Positions 40,735 through 50,126 of a DNA stretch of 64,000 nt are shown here, in pieces. This DNA is from Vulcanimicrobiota bacterium (lineage in GTDB: Bacteria; Vulcanimicrobiota; Xenobia; Xenobiales; JADMJV01). The notes beneath the pieces are model-generated. The model made no database searches. It saw nothing but the letters and a program-made list of their open reading frames with translations, and had not been told where the DNA came from. The translations under genes were made by a program, and so were the position numbers. Numbering within the stretch: the stretch's first letter is position 1; every line of letters starts with the position of its first letter. The stretch lies in assembly GCA_017307785.1 (NCBI GenBank), contig JAFKGI010000002.1, positions 1 through 64,000 on the forward strand, read 5' to 3'.

Positions 40735-43002
40735 ATGAGCAACATTCGACGAGCAGCGGTGATCGGGTCCGGAACCATGGGCGCCAGTATCGCCGCCCAC
40801 CTGGCCAGCGCCGGCATCCCCACCATCCTTTTGGACATCCCCAGCCCCGACGGTCCGCGTAGCGGCATCGCCCAAAAGGGGCTGGAGCGCGTGCTGAAAT
40901 CGCGCCCCCCTGCCTTTCTCAGGCCTGAAGCGGCCGCCTTGATCTCGGTGGGTAACACCGAGGACGACCTGGAAAAACTGAAGGACGTCGACTGGGTCAT
41001 CGAGGCCATTGTCGAGAACCTGAAAGTCAAACAAGAACTGCTTCAGAAGCTGGAAAAAGTGGTGGGACCGGAGACCATCGTCTCCTCCAACTCGAGCGGC
41101 ATTCCTATGAAGCTGCAGGCTTCGGTGCTGGGCGATGACCTCAAGAAGCGCTTCCTGGGCACTCATTTTTTCAACCCGCCCCGCTACCTGCACTTGCTGG
41201 AGCTGATTCCCACCAAGCACACCGACCCTGCCGTGCTGCAACGTCTGGCTCAGTTGGGCGAGGTGCGCCTGGGCAAGGGCATTGTGGTGGCCAAGGATGT
41301 GCCCGGCTTCGCGGCCAACCGCATCGGCGTCTTCTGTATGGGCAAGGCCATGCAAACCACCTTTGAAATGGGCCTGACCCAGGACCTGGTGGACGTGCTC
41401 ACCGGCCCCATCCTGGGCCGCCCCAAGAGCGCCACCTTCCGAACCGGCGACGTGGTCGGCCTGGACATCACCGGCATGGTTTCCGAGGGCCTGCTGCAGG
41501 CCACCGGCGAAGATTTCGCCCTGCCCCAGGTGGTCAAAGACATGATCGCCAAGAAGTGGCTGGGCGACAAAACCGGCCAGGGCTTCTACAAGAAAGACAA
41601 GAGCAGCGGCGCCACCAAAATCCTCAGCCTCAACTTCGAGACCATGGAATACGAGGAGCGCCCCAAGGCCAAACTGGCCGAACTGGGACCGATTCTGGGC
41701 CTGGCCACGCCGCAGGAGCGCACCAAAGCGTTGCTGGAGTTGGACGGCGTAGCCGGCGACTTCACGCGCAAGAGCCTGCTGCCCCAGATGGCCTACGCCG
41801 CCTCCAAAATCGGGGAAGTCGCCGACACCGCCGAGGAAGTCGACAACTCTCTGCGCTGGGGCTTCGGCTGGACCGTCGGTCCCATTGAACTGGCCCGCTA
41901 CCTGGGTCAGGACTTCCTGAAAAAAGCGTTCGAGCGCGCCGGCCTGGCATGGTCGGAAGCACTGGAAAAGATTCCCGCCGAACCCAAAGAACCGGCCGCC
42001 TACTCGATCAGCTATCAGCGTCAGGTCGGCAACCGTCCGGTGATGACCTCGCCGGTGGCCAGCCTCTGGGATATGGGCGACGGCGTCAGCCTGCTCGAGT
42101 TCCACTCCAAAGCCAACGCCATCGGCGTCGAGGTGCTGGAGTTCATGGACCAGGCTCACGAACGGGTCTGCAAAGACTTCAACGCCATGGTGGTGGGCAA
42201 CGAAGGCGAGAACTTCTGCGCCGGCGCCGACCTCAACATGCTGTTGGGAGCGGCCATGCAGGTCGCCGAAGGCAAAATCGACGCCCTGCGTCAGCAGGTC
42301 AAGATCTTCCAGGCCATGACCACGCGTCTACGCTACTCGCCCTACCCGGTGGTGGCTGCTCTGCACGGCCTCAACCTGGGCGGCGGCTGCGAAGTGGGAC
42401 TCTGGTCCGACGCCTGCGTGGCCTCGGCCGAACTCTACACCGGTCTGGTGGAAGTCGGGGTCGGCATCCTGCCGGCCGGCGGCGGCACCACCGAAATGCT
42501 CTTCCGCATGATGGACCGCGTTTTGCCCGGCGCCGACCCCTTCCCGGCAGTGCGCGCAGCCTTCGAAATGATTGCGATGGCCAAGGTTTCCGGCTCGGCT
42601 TTCGAAGCGCAAAAGATGGGCATTCTGCGTCCTACCGACCACATCGTGATGAACGCCGACCTGCGCCTGAGCGAAGCCAAGCGCATTGCCGCCAGTCTCG
42701 CTCCCGGCTACCAGGCTCCGGCCCGGCGCCGGGTGCAGGTGATGGGCGAACTCGGTCTGGCCAATCTCAAAGCCGGCGCCATCGCCATGCACGAGAGCGG
42801 CCTGATCACCGAATACGAAATCCATCTGGCCACCACCGTTGCCTCCGTGCTCTGCGGCGGCACCATGAACTACAGCGACACGGTCGACGAGCAAGTCATC
42901 CTCGACCTGGAGCTGGAAGCCTTCTTGCAGCTGTGCAGCCAGGAAAAGAGTCGCGAACGTCTCGCCCATATGCTGAAAACCGGCAAGGGCTTGAGGAATT
43001 AA
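40735..43002 (+). CDS. 3-hydroxyacyl-CoA dehydrogenase/enoyl-CoA hydratase, FadN type
   Basis: 755 residues with RBS GGAGGAA. The N-terminal half is the NAD-dependent dehydrogenase: [21 protein letters not shown] (cofactor motif), [28 protein letters not shown] (catalytic His) and GFAANRIG. The C-terminal half is a crotonase-fold hydratase: [14 protein letters not shown] (oxyanion hole) and [19 protein letters not shown] (Glu). The order dehydrogenase then hydratase is that of Bacillus FadN, opposite to E. coli FadB. The pair catalyses steps two and three of fatty-acid beta-oxidation. The thiolase follows 13 bases later. Acyl-CoA dehydrogenase genes are not in the window. Confidence 0.95.
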   Translation: MSNIRRAAVIGSGTMGASIAAHLASAGIPTILLDIPSPDGPRSGIAQKGLERVLKSRPPAFLRPEAAALISVGNTEDDLEKLKDVDWVIEAIVENLKVKQELLQKLEKVVGPETIVSSNSSGIPMKLQASVLGDDLKKRFLGTHFFNPPRYLHLLELIPTKHTDPAVLQRLAQLGEVRLGKGIVVAKDVPGFAANRIGVFCMGKAMQTTFEMGLTQDLVDVLTGPILGRPKSATFRTGDVVGLDITGMVSEGLLQATGEDFALPQVVKDMIAKKWLGDKTGQGFYKKDKSSGATKILSLNFETMEYEERPKAKLAELGPILGLATPQERTKALLELDGVAGDFTRKSLLPQMAYAASKIGEVADTAEEVDNSLRWGFGWTVGPIELARYLGQDFLKKAFERAGLAWSEALEKIPAEPKEPAAYSISYQRQVGNRPVMTSPVASLWDMGDGVSLLEFHSKANAIGVEVLEFMDQAHERVCKDFNAMVVGNEGENFCAGADLNMLLGAAMQVAEGKIDALRQQVKIFQAMTTRLRYSPYPVVAALHGLNLGGGCEVGLWSDACVASAELYTGLVEVGVGILPAGGGTTEMLFRMMDRVLPGADPFPAVRAAFEMIAMAKVSGSAFEAQKMGILRPTDHIVMNADLRLSEAKRIAASLAPGYQAPARRRVQVMGELGLANLKAGAIAMHESGLITEYEIHLATTVASVLCGGTMNYSDTVDEQVILDLELEAFLQLCSQEKSRERLAHMLKTGKGLRN

Positions 43003-43015
43003 GGAGATCACCATC

Positions 43016-44191
43016 ATGGAAGAAGTCGTCATCGTCAGCGCCGTGCGCACCCCCGTGGGCCGCGGCAAAAAAGGATCCCTGGTCAACACCCGGCCCGACG
43101 ACCTGGCCGCGCTGGTGCTCCAGGAAGTGCTCAAACGAGTTAACCTCAGCGCCTCGGAAGTCGAGGACGTGATTCTCGGCTGCGCTATGCCGGAAGGCGA
43201 GCAGGGCCTGAACCTGGCCCGCATGTCGGCCCTGCTGGCCGGTTACCCCAACGAAGTGGCCGGCGTCACCGTCAACCGCTTCTGCGCCAGCGGCCTGCAA
43301 GCCATCGCTCAGGCCGCTCAGGCCATCGCCTGCGGCATGGTCGACTGCGCCGTGGCCGGCGGAGCCGAGTCCATGAGCCAGATTCCCATGGGCGGCTTTC
43401 GCAACGCCGTCAACATGGCACTGCTGGACAAAGTCCCGGCCGCCTATATGGGAATGGGCCACACCGCCGAGCGCCTGGCCGCCAAGTATGGCGTGACCCG
43501 TCAGGAAGCCGACGAGTTCGCCATCCAGAGCCACGCCAAAGCCTCGGCTGCCCAGGCCCGGAAGGCCTTCGACGAGGAAATCGTGTCGGTGCCGGTGCGC
43601 GTCGACAAGCGCAAAGGCACCCAGATCACCAGCTCCACCGTCGACTTCAGCGTCGACGAACTGGTGCGCGGCGACGCCAACATGGAAACCATGGCCAAAC
43701 TGAAGCCCAGCTTCAAGCCCGACGGCGTGACCACGCCCGGCAACGCCTCGCCCCTGTCGGACGGAGCCGCCGCCCTGGTGCTGATGAGCAAGAGCAAAGC
43801 CGAAAAGCTCGGACTCAAGCCGCTGGCTCGCTTCCTGTCTTTCGCCGTGGCCGGTGTGCCGCCCGAGATCATGGGCATCGGCCCCGCCTACGCCATTCCC
43901 AAGGCGTTGGCCAAGGCCGACCGCAAGCTCTCGGACGTCGCCGTCATCGAGCTCAACGAAGCTTTTGCCGCCCAGGCCCTGGCCGTGGGGCGGGAGCTGA
44001 AAGAGCTCGACTTCTCCAAGGTCAATCCCAACGGCGGCGCGATCGCCCTGGGACATCCGCTGGGTTGCAGCGGCGCCAAGTTGACCGTCAGCGCCATCCA
44101 CGAACTGCGTCGTCGCGGCGGCGGGCTGGGACTGATCACCATGTGCATCGGTGGCGGTCAGGGTGCCGCCGGCCTGATCGAGGTGATCTGA
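43016..44191 (+). CDS. fadA: Acetyl-CoA acyltransferase (3-ketoacyl-CoA thiolase)
   Basis: 391 residues, start ATG 43016 after AAGGAGAT. Nucleophile Cys in [15 protein letters not shown] (about residue 90), His in [16 protein letters not shown], and the second Cys in MCIGGGQG near the end. It cleaves 3-ketoacyl-CoA with CoA to give acetyl-CoA and a shortened acyl-CoA. Next to FadN-type enzyme, a degradative role is expected over a biosynthetic one. Its TGA stop overlaps the next start (TGATG). Confidence 0.96.
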   Translation: MEEVVIVSAVRTPVGRGKKGSLVNTRPDDLAALVLQEVLKRVNLSASEVEDVILGCAMPEGEQGLNLARMSALLAGYPNEVAGVTVNRFCASGLQAIAQAAQAIACGMVDCAVAGGAESMSQIPMGGFRNAVNMALLDKVPAAYMGMGHTAERLAAKYGVTRQEADEFAIQSHAKASAAQARKAFDEEIVSVPVRVDKRKGTQITSSTVDFSVDELVRGDANMETMAKLKPSFKPDGVTTPGNASPLSDGAAALVLMSKSKAEKLGLKPLARFLSFAVAGVPPEIMGIGPAYAIPKALAKADRKLSDVAVIELNEAFAAQALAVGRELKELDFSKVNPNGGAIALGHPLGCSGAKLTVSAIHELRRRGGGLGLITMCIGGGQGAAGLIEVI

Positions 44192-44586
44192 TGGGCCTCG
44201 CGGAGCGCCGGGCCAGCAAGGCTTTCCAGGACGACAGCTACCCCGGCCTCAAGCAAGAACTCGATGCGGCCGCGCACAAGAACGTACTGGTGGAAGTCGA
44301 TTGGGACAGCCTGGCGGTAGAAGACTACTCCGCCAACTATCAGGAATGGTGGCCCAAAGTCTATTTCATGCCGTTGATTGAAGCTTTTAAAAGCATCGCT
44401 TTTGACGACATGGGCAGGGAAGCGTTGGCCAGCGGACTTAAGAAGGTCGTTATCCGCAACAGCGGGTCCAGCGAAGCCAGCTTCCAGGACGGCGTGTTGA
44501 CTCTAGACTATTCTTCCGTCAGCAATGTCGATTACTGGGAAGACCGTAAGAACACTTGGCTGAAGCTGCTCGAGAAGGGCCTGTAG
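44191..44586 (+). CDS. Conserved small protein coupled to thiolase
   Basis: 131 residues from ATG 44191, which overlaps the thiolase stop as TGATG. Sequence features: VLVEVDWDSLAVEDYSANYQEWWPK, IEAFKSIAFDDMGREALASGLKKVVIRN, and a C-terminal aromatic stretch. No signal, membrane helix or catalytic motif. The central block (DDMGREAL.SGLKKVVI) is repeated in the C-terminal half of the next gene (ADEMGKKALTGIREMVLEL), so the two are paralogous at domain level. Tight coupling suggests it works with fatty-acid oxidation, but no biochemical role is known to me. Confidence 0.8.
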   Translation: MGLAERRASKAFQDDSYPGLKQELDAAAHKNVLVEVDWDSLAVEDYSANYQEWWPKVYFMPLIEAFKSIAFDDMGREALASGLKKVVIRNSGSSEASFQDGVLTLDYSSVSNVDYWEDRKNTWLKLLEKGL

Positions 44587-45230
44587 ACGAACTGCTGCGC
44601 TTACGCCGGGTCTGGCCCGGCAGCGCGGCCGATCTTTTCCAGATGCTCGAAGAGCAGCTGGCCATTCGCCCGCGCTCCAGCGCCGTGCGCCTGGAGTGCA
44701 GTGGCGGCCAGACCCTGCACGGCCAGGTGGTGCGCTATCAGGCCCAGTCGCGCACGGTTTTGCTGGCTCACCAGGGCACGCTCAGCTGGGTGGACCTGAA
44801 CCAGGTGGTAGCCGTCACCCTGGTGCACGCCGAGTCCTGGCTGCAGGAGTTGACCCGCGGCCAGGTGCGCGGTCCGCAGGAGCCGGCCCCCACTCGACTT
44901 CATTTGCGCCGACAGGCCGAGCAGTTGGCAAAACACCTCCACCTCACCAGCTTCGAGATCCCCTGGACAAAGCTGCCTGACGACGACCAGAGCTCACGCC
45001 ACCTCCAGCTTCTCTTGAAGGAGTTGGACGAGTGCTGGCTCGAGATCGGCGCGGACGAGATGGGCAAAAAAGCGCTGACCGGCATCCGCGAGATGGTGCT
45101 GGAACTCTCCGACTACCCTGAGATAGCCCTGGAGGAAGGTCGCTGCTATCTGCGCATAGCTGCCGGCCCGGAGGGGCTACTGGCCTTTCCCCCGGGCTCC
45201 CTCAGGAAGCAGCTCGAAAAGATACTTTAG
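44556..45230 (+). CDS. Two-domain protein: SH3-like N-terminus plus the domain of the preceding gene
   Basis: 224 residues from TTG 44556; this overlaps the previous gene by 31 bases and has GGAAG upstream. A later start is likely in practice, but near the junction there is only GTA (44583) or CTG (44592/44595). Residues 30-100 alternate in beta pattern (AVRLECSGGQTLHGQVVRYQAQSRTVLLA...VVAVTLV, seen in pieces), suggesting a small barrel. Residues 125-224 align with the previous gene's product. Together the pair may form a complex. The final bases overlap the convergent DHH gene by four. Function unknown. Confidence 0.7.
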   Translation: MAEAAREGPVDELLRLRRVWPGSAADLFQMLEEQLAIRPRSSAVRLECSGGQTLHGQVVRYQAQSRTVLLAHQGTLSWVDLNQVVAVTLVHAESWLQELTRGQVRGPQEPAPTRLHLRRQAEQLAKHLHLTSFEIPWTKLPDDDQSSRHLQLLLKELDECWLEIGADEMGKKALTGIREMVLELSDYPEIALEEGRCYLRIAAGPEGLLAFPPGSLRKQLEKIL

Positions 45231-46045
45231 GTAGGCGGCCTGGGAACCGGGTCGGGTTCGGTGAAGCCGGACGCGTTTTTGTGCCCTCCGCCTCCGTAGC
45301 GCTTGGCCAGAGCGGCCACGTCGAAATCCCCCACCGAACGCAGGGACCAGGAGCGGTGACCGTCCTGAGCGTCGTAATAGGCGGCCGCAAAGGGCGCATC
45401 TGGATGCAAGGTGCAGAGGCGGTTGGCGATTTCCGAGCGCAGGTCGCTGGCATTGACGATGGGCACGCGATAACCGCCCAGATCATCCCAGCGGGCTCTG
45501 CGACAGTGAGCGTTCACCTGCATCTCCTGCAGGCGCAGCAAAGCCACGCCCTCCACTCGCAGACGCTCCACTTCGAAAGCGTCCCAGACCTCGAAGTCCA
45601 TTGGGTAGCTGCGGATAGCGGCCGTGACTTCCTTACTCTGAGCCAGATGAAAGAGCCACAGGTCTTTGTCTTCCACGTAGGCCAGCAGGTCCGGCAAGGG
45701 CTCGTTCGGGTGAAAGAAGTTCCAGGCCAGATGAGCTCCCGAGCGGTCCATGTCAAAGACGGCGAAGTCCAGATCCTGGAGGTCCGCCTGAGCGGTGATG
45801 TGATGATCCAGAATGACCACCCCCGCCACGCGCTGGACCAGTTCATCCACCACCGGACGCTTGTAGCTAAAATCGACCAGCGCCACCACCGCCTCGGCGG
45901 GGAGATCCGGGACGGGTTCTCCGTGCTGCGCGGCGAGATAGGTTGCCCGATCTCCCAGGAGTTTCCAGGCGCTCCAGGCGGCTCCAAAACCGTCGTCGCA
46001 GGAGCCGTGATAGATAACGTGAGTCACCTCTTGCGGTTTTACCAT
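45227..46045 (-). CDS. DHH-family phosphoesterase
   Basis: 272 residues. Motifs: THVIYHGSCDDGFGAAWSAW (DHH motif I with two metal Asp), VALVDFSYKR (motif II Asp), GVVILDHHITA (the DHH), and later YVEDKDLWLF. The C-terminal DHHA1 domain ends with GGGGHKNASGF. Such enzymes hydrolyse oligoribonucleotides, cyclic dinucleotide products or related phosphodiesters; the sequence does not decide between NrnA-like and other members, and 272 residues is on the short side. It is divergent from the L,D-transpeptidase with just 21 bases between start codons. Confidence 0.92.
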   Translation of the reverse strand: MVKPQEVTHVIYHGSCDDGFGAAWSAWKLLGDRATYLAAQHGEPVPDLPAEAVVALVDFSYKRPVVDELVQRVAGVVILDHHITAQADLQDLDFAVFDMDRSGAHLAWNFFHPNEPLPDLLAYVEDKDLWLFHLAQSKEVTAAIRSYPMDFEVWDAFEVERLRVEGVALLRLQEMQVNAHCRRARWDDLGGYRVPIVNASDLRSEIANRLCTLHPDAPFAAAYYDAQDGHRSWSLRSVGDFDVAALAKRYGGGGHKNASGFTEPDPVPRPPT

Positions 46046-46066
46046 CGTCTGCTATTCTCTGAAGCC

Positions 46067-46798
46067 ATGTCCGCCATCCTGCGCCTCTTCGTTTTCCTTC
46101 TAGGCACTCTCGTGGCCTGGGCTCAGCCGTTGCCCGGCGACTGCCGGCAGCTGGTGCTGGTTGTCTCCAAAGACTGGAATACCTCGACTGCCGGCCTGCA
46201 GCGCTACGAACGAAAGGCCGAGCGATGGACTCCGGTCGGAACCGCTATCCCGGTGGTGCTGGGGCGCACCGGTTTGGCCTGGGGCCTGGGAGAAGCTCCC
46301 GCTCCTCTGACCGGCCCGCAAAAAAAAGAAGGCGACAATCGCGCGCCGGCCGGCGTCTACAAAATCACCCAACTCTGGCTGCGCAAGGGTATCGCTCCCC
46401 CACCCCCGGGCGGTTTCCCGGCTCAGCGCATTCAAAGCGACACCATCGGAGTCGACGACCCTCAGTCTCGCTACTACAACCGCATCCTCCGCACCAGCCA
46501 GGTGCAAGACCAGGACTGGGACAGTTGGGAAAAGATGGACATCTCCGACTACGACCGAGTACTGGTGGTCTCACACAATCTTGAGCAGCCGACACCCGGT
46601 CGAGGCTCGTGCATCTTCATCCATCGCTGGGAGACGTCCACCAGACCAACTTCCGGCTGCACGGCCATGGATCAAAAAAACCTGATCCGCCTGATCGATT
46701 GGTTGAAACCGGGCGCCAACCCACGGCTGGTGCAGCTTCCGAAGGCGGAAGCGAGCGCCTGGCGGGAATCCCAGGGCATTCCCGCGTCCACAAAGTAG
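46067..46798 (+). CDS. Secreted L,D-transpeptidase (YkuD-like)
   Basis: 243 residues from ATG 46067 with signal peptide MSAILRLFVFLLGTLVAWA cut before QPLPGDC. The N-terminal strand LVLVVSKDWN is followed by the LDT-like core: APAGVYKIT, and the catalytic region SCIFIHRWETSTRPTSGCTAM with H186 and C198 (the HX14SxGC-like spacing here is 11). The Ser-Gly-Cys is intact. Enzymes of this family cross-link peptidoglycan 3-3 or attach lipoproteins; some act as amidases. The first 20 bases before the start are all that separates it from the DHH gene. Confidence 0.9.
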   Translation: MSAILRLFVFLLGTLVAWAQPLPGDCRQLVLVVSKDWNTSTAGLQRYERKAERWTPVGTAIPVVLGRTGLAWGLGEAPAPLTGPQKKEGDNRAPAGVYKITQLWLRKGIAPPPPGGFPAQRIQSDTIGVDDPQSRYYNRILRTSQVQDQDWDSWEKMDISDYDRVLVVSHNLEQPTPGRGSCIFIHRWETSTRPTSGCTAMDQKNLIRLIDWLKPGANPRLVQLPKAEASAWRESQGIPASTK

Positions 46799-46810
46799 TG
46801 GCTACTTTTT
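46792..46810 (+). terminator. Compact terminator overlapping the stop codon
   Basis: AAAGTAG (46792-46798), TGG loop, CTACTTT (46802-46808), then TT. The stem includes the TAG of the upstream gene and abuts the end of the small zinc-ribbon gene on the other strand. Confidence 0.6.
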
Positions 46811-46964
46811 AGCGAGTGCCGGCGCCGACAGGAACCGCGGCCGCCCAGTTCAACGGCACCGATAGAACCGGTGAGGGAGTGCAGGCGCAGGCCTGCCAGA
46901 CAGGCACTTTAACCCAGTCCAAACGAGTAATCCCCAGACCTTTGCATTGCGGGCAATCTTTCAT
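46809..46964 (-). CDS. Small zinc-ribbon protein
   Basis: 51 residues, start ATG at 46962-46964 behind AGGAG with 7-base spacing, which supports it strongly. It opens MKDCPQCKGLGITRLDWVKVPVW and has a second CxC (QACACTPSP), giving four or five cysteines in a DnaJ-zinc-finger-like or rubredoxin-like knuckle arrangement. The C-terminus is Pro/Val/Ala-rich (SPVLSVPLNWAAAVPVGAG). No signal peptide. It sits between two unrelated genes with independent RBS. A small metal-binding adaptor is possible. Length and composition leave some doubt that it is translated. Confidence 0.55.
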   Translation of the reverse strand: MKDCPQCKGLGITRLDWVKVPVWQACACTPSPVLSVPLNWAAAVPVGAGTR

Positions 46965-47033
46965 AGCCAGACTCCTCATCTCCAAGAATGAGGAGAGAGT
47001 TCGCAAGCGCCCCGCCGACTCCTTGAATAAAAT

Positions 47034-47675
47034 TCAGCGAGTCGAACGCTGCGCGAGATATTCCTCAAAGCGTTTCTTCTGGCCGGCTTTCATGGTCAGG
47101 ATCTTGAAGCGGGAAACCCCTTCTTCGACGCTGAGCAACTGGCCATTCACCGTCAGGGCCGCCTCGCCAAAGGGAAGCACCAGGCGGACTTTTTCTTTCT
47201 CGGGGAGAGAATCGCAGCGCACGTAGGCCTGCAGGCCGGTGATCTCAAGCAGTCGGCCTTCCTGCGATCGTTCTTTGGAGTCAAACAGCTGAATCAGTTC
47301 GCCCTCGGCTGCGGACTCGGGCGCGGACACCTCGATCTGCGGCGCACTGGGAGGCGCGAGTTCGGCGGCTTCGGCAATCTTCTCCGCTGGAGCCGCGGGG
47401 GGAACCACTGCTTCCAGAGCCGGTTCCTCCACGGGAGCGGGCTCTTCCGAGGCGGGAACCTCGACCACCGGCGCCGGCTTGGGGAAAGAACCGTTGCTCG
47501 AAGTAGGCAAATCCTTGGTCGCTTCGGGCGTCGTTTCCGGAGCCGGCTTGGGCTTTTCGGCCGGAGGCTTGTCGGAGTCCGGCTTGGAAGGCGACTCCTG
47601 AGTAGAACCGCCCTGACTCAGCAACCAAAGCATCACCGGCACGGCCGCGATCAGTAACCAGTAGATTCTCTTCAT
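47034..47675 (-). CDS. Membrane-anchored Pro/Glu-rich protein with a PilZ-like C-terminus
   Basis: 213 residues from ATG 47675, seven bases after GAGGTG; GTG 47684 in frame is an alternative. An N-terminal anchor (RIYWLLIAAVPVMLWLLS) is followed by about 110 residues of Pro/Glu/Ala-rich spacer, then a C-terminal beta domain (EGRLLEITGLQAYVRCDSLPEKEKVRLVLPFGEAALTVNGQLLSVEEG, seen in short pieces), which has the strand pattern of PilZ barrels but no RxxxR c-di-GMP motif. A long extended linker would let the domain span the periplasm. It may tether or regulate the pilus apparatus, but this is inference. Monocistronic. Confidence 0.72.
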   Translation of the reverse strand: MKRIYWLLIAAVPVMLWLLSQGGSTQESPSKPDSDKPPAEKPKPAPETTPEATKDLPTSSNGSFPKPAPVVEVPASEEPAPVEEPALEAVVPPAAPAEKIAEAAELAPPSAPQIEVSAPESAAEGELIQLFDSKERSQEGRLLEITGLQAYVRCDSLPEKEKVRLVLPFGEAALTVNGQLLSVEEGVSRFKILTMKAGQKKRFEEYLAQRSTR

Positions 47676-47805
47676 TTTTAGCACCTCTACCCCGGATTTA
47701 GTCTAACGGTCGCCCTTTTTCCAATAGCGCTCGGAAGTCCTATGAGCATGCAGGGGGGGTTGTTGGCCGCGACAAAAGCATAGGCCTGAAGTTCAGGAGG
47801 TTGCT

Positions 47806-50106
47806 ATGGCTCAAGTGCAAGGACAAGTTTCACCCCAGATGACGGCTGCTGAGATGCGCGAGTATTACCTGGAACAGACTCGCCGCAGCCTGGAGGCTTT
47901 CGAGGCCAGCCACGGCAGCATCACCGACCACCCCCCGTTTGCCCTCGACCGCGGAGGCGCCAGCGAGTTTCTGCTGACCCCCCAGGTGGCCCAGCAAATC
48001 CAGCTGCGCAAACAGATCGATGAATTTGCCGCCGAAGCCAAAGTCTCCACGGCCGGCGTCCGCGAGAACCAGAACGTGCTGTGCAGCTGGGATTCGCGCT
48101 ACCGCATCAACCAGTACATCTTCGCCCTGTTGGCCGAAGCGCTGGCCCGGCTCGCCCAGGAACTGCAGGCCGAACGCGTGGCCGCTCTGCCGAAACTGGA
48201 CGTGGCCCGCGTGCGCGCCGAACTAGGCGAAGAGAACGCCGTTTTGATCGAAGAAATCTTCCAGATGGAGCTGGCTCAGGCCATCGACTTTGCCCGCGCC
48301 AACCCGCTGCGCATGGTGGGCGGCGAAGTCCGCTCCAACACCCCGCTCTACGTGGGCTTGATGGGTCGCATCTACGCCGCGCGGGGCCTGCACGTATTCG
48401 TCACCGCCGACCACGGCTTCCGCGATACCTCCACCATTTTCATTTGGAGCTTCCTCACCTACCTGCTCGGCATGTCGGGAGGCGACTACTTCACCTCCAG
48501 CCACGGAGCCCCCCAAAAACAGTCCGACAAAATCCTCGCCCCGGACGGGGCCCAATACCTGCCTCCGCTCTATGCACGAATCGTGGAACACCTCTACTCC
48601 ATTCTGGAGGAAATCGAGAAAGACGGCTACCTCATCAAGCTGGCCGCTCTCGACGACCCGCATCTGCACTTCAATTTGACCTATGGACGCATGGCCAAAC
48701 TCTACGCCAACTACCTGCGTCAAGGACCGGCTTCAAGCGGAGCACTGGCCACCATTCAGAAGGCCATCGACAGCAAATTGCGCCTCCAACTGGACTTCTT
48801 CGGCGGCGCCGGCTACCGAACGATCTATCCGGTCCTTCAAGAACTCGGCATCGATGGCGCTTTTGAGGGCGGCCTGCTGCGGAGCGAAGAGGACCCTTTC
48901 TTTCACAACATCGGTTTCCGCGTGGCTAAGAAGAAGGGCTCCGAAGAATACGAGGTGGTCCACGACTCGGTCGACGCCAGCCTTCCCGTAGTGGTCAAAA
49001 GCGCCGGTTACGACAAGCTCCTGGCCGACGCTCCCGACGGGCAGATGATTTTCAACGTGGACCCGGACTCCGACCGATTCGTGGTCGGGCAAATCGTGCC
49101 GGCCAGTCAGAAAGCCACTCTAGACAAACTCGGTATCATCTGGCTGGAAATCGGCACTCGCCTGTTCGCCCTCTACAGCCCCAACCAGTTCTTCTTACTG
49201 CTGGCCGAGAACGACCGCGTGGTCGCGGTCCACGATGGCAGTTGGCAAAAATACAGCAATTTTGACGTCCACACCTACGTCTCAGCACTGGCCTGGGACG
49301 AGTGGGCTGCCCACCACAAAATCCCGGTCGTGCGCGTACCGGTCGGATTCAAAGAAATCGCGGCCGTCATTCGCCAGGTCGAGGCGGGAGCCGCCGGAGA
49401 GGGCCCCATCCAGGTCAAGAACGAGCTGGGCGAAGTCATTTCCATCGGAAAAAATCCGAAGTTGCACCACGCCGGAGAAGAAAGTGGGGGTAAAATCGGC
49501 GGCCCCAGTCGCCCCATCTTCAACATGATGGGCGAGAGCGTTCTGGGCATGCGCGAAAAGAGCAGCGGCGAAGCTTGCGTCTCGGCCGTCTCGCTGGCCG
49601 CTCGTCTCTGGCTAGAAGCCGAGAAATCGGGAAATCCCGAGCATTACTATCTGCATAACTATCTGCAGCAAGTGTTCCAGGACAACGCCATCAGCAACCC
49701 GATGGAATCCCGCGGCGACATCGTGCACTACAACGAAGCCATCTTCGACCCGGACGAGCTGGCCAAAGCCAAGAAGCTGGGCATCGAAGAGCGGGTTCAG
49801 TTCAACGCCTTCTTCACCGACCCGGTCGAGAAGTACGCCGCCGGCCAGATGTCGTTGGGCGAGCTTTCCCAGATGCTGGCCCAGGCCATGCCGGGCATGG
49901 CCGACGAGTGGAAGCGACTGGAGAAAGTGGACCGCTGGTCGGACGGCCTGCAGTTCTGGTTTGCTCAAGGCGGAAAGATGCGCGACCTGTGCCTCCGGCC
50001 GTCCGGCACCGACGCCAAGACCAAAGTCTACCTGGATGGAACGGACAAGCACTACCTCCAGGAAATCTTCGAAAAGAACTTCAAGAACTTCAACCCAAAA
50101 GCTTGA
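47806..50106 (+). CDS. Large alpha-D-phosphohexomutase
   Basis: 766 residues with strong RBS CAGGAGG. All four superfamily signatures are visible: TSSHGAPQKQSDKI (phosphoserine region, Ser near 230), NVDPDSDRF (metal Asp cluster near 419), GEESGGKIGG (sugar contact; elsewhere usually GE.SGH), and LCLRPSGTDAK (phosphate-binding, about 731). The family is normally 450-570 residues; the extra about 180 residues are in the N-terminal part (helical, residues 1-190) and after the metal loop. It should interconvert hexose-1- and hexose-6-phosphates for glycan precursor supply. Substrate is not determinable. It precedes the SFPD-repeat gene. Confidence 0.93.
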   Translation: MAQVQGQVSPQMTAAEMREYYLEQTRRSLEAFEASHGSITDHPPFALDRGGASEFLLTPQVAQQIQLRKQIDEFAAEAKVSTAGVRENQNVLCSWDSRYRINQYIFALLAEALARLAQELQAERVAALPKLDVARVRAELGEENAVLIEEIFQMELAQAIDFARANPLRMVGGEVRSNTPLYVGLMGRIYAARGLHVFVTADHGFRDTSTIFIWSFLTYLLGMSGGDYFTSSHGAPQKQSDKILAPDGAQYLPPLYARIVEHLYSILEEIEKDGYLIKLAALDDPHLHFNLTYGRMAKLYANYLRQGPASSGALATIQKAIDSKLRLQLDFFGGAGYRTIYPVLQELGIDGAFEGGLLRSEEDPFFHNIGFRVAKKKGSEEYEVVHDSVDASLPVVVKSAGYDKLLADAPDGQMIFNVDPDSDRFVVGQIVPASQKATLDKLGIIWLEIGTRLFALYSPNQFFLLLAENDRVVAVHDGSWQKYSNFDVHTYVSALAWDEWAAHHKIPVVRVPVGFKEIAAVIRQVEAGAAGEGPIQVKNELGEVISIGKNPKLHHAGEESGGKIGGPSRPIFNMMGESVLGMREKSSGEACVSAVSLAARLWLEAEKSGNPEHYYLHNYLQQVFQDNAISNPMESRGDIVHYNEAIFDPDELAKAKKLGIEERVQFNAFFTDPVEKYAAGQMSLGELSQMLAQAMPGMADEWKRLEKVDRWSDGLQFWFAQGGKMRDLCLRPSGTDAKTKVYLDGTDKHYLQEIFEKNFKNFNPKA

Positions 50107-50126
50107 ACGAAGAGGGGGGACTGACC

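Noticed and set aside
40654-42159. 501-codon minus-strand frame opposite fadN
   Set aside because: The forward frame has complete, ordered FadN motifs; the antisense has none.
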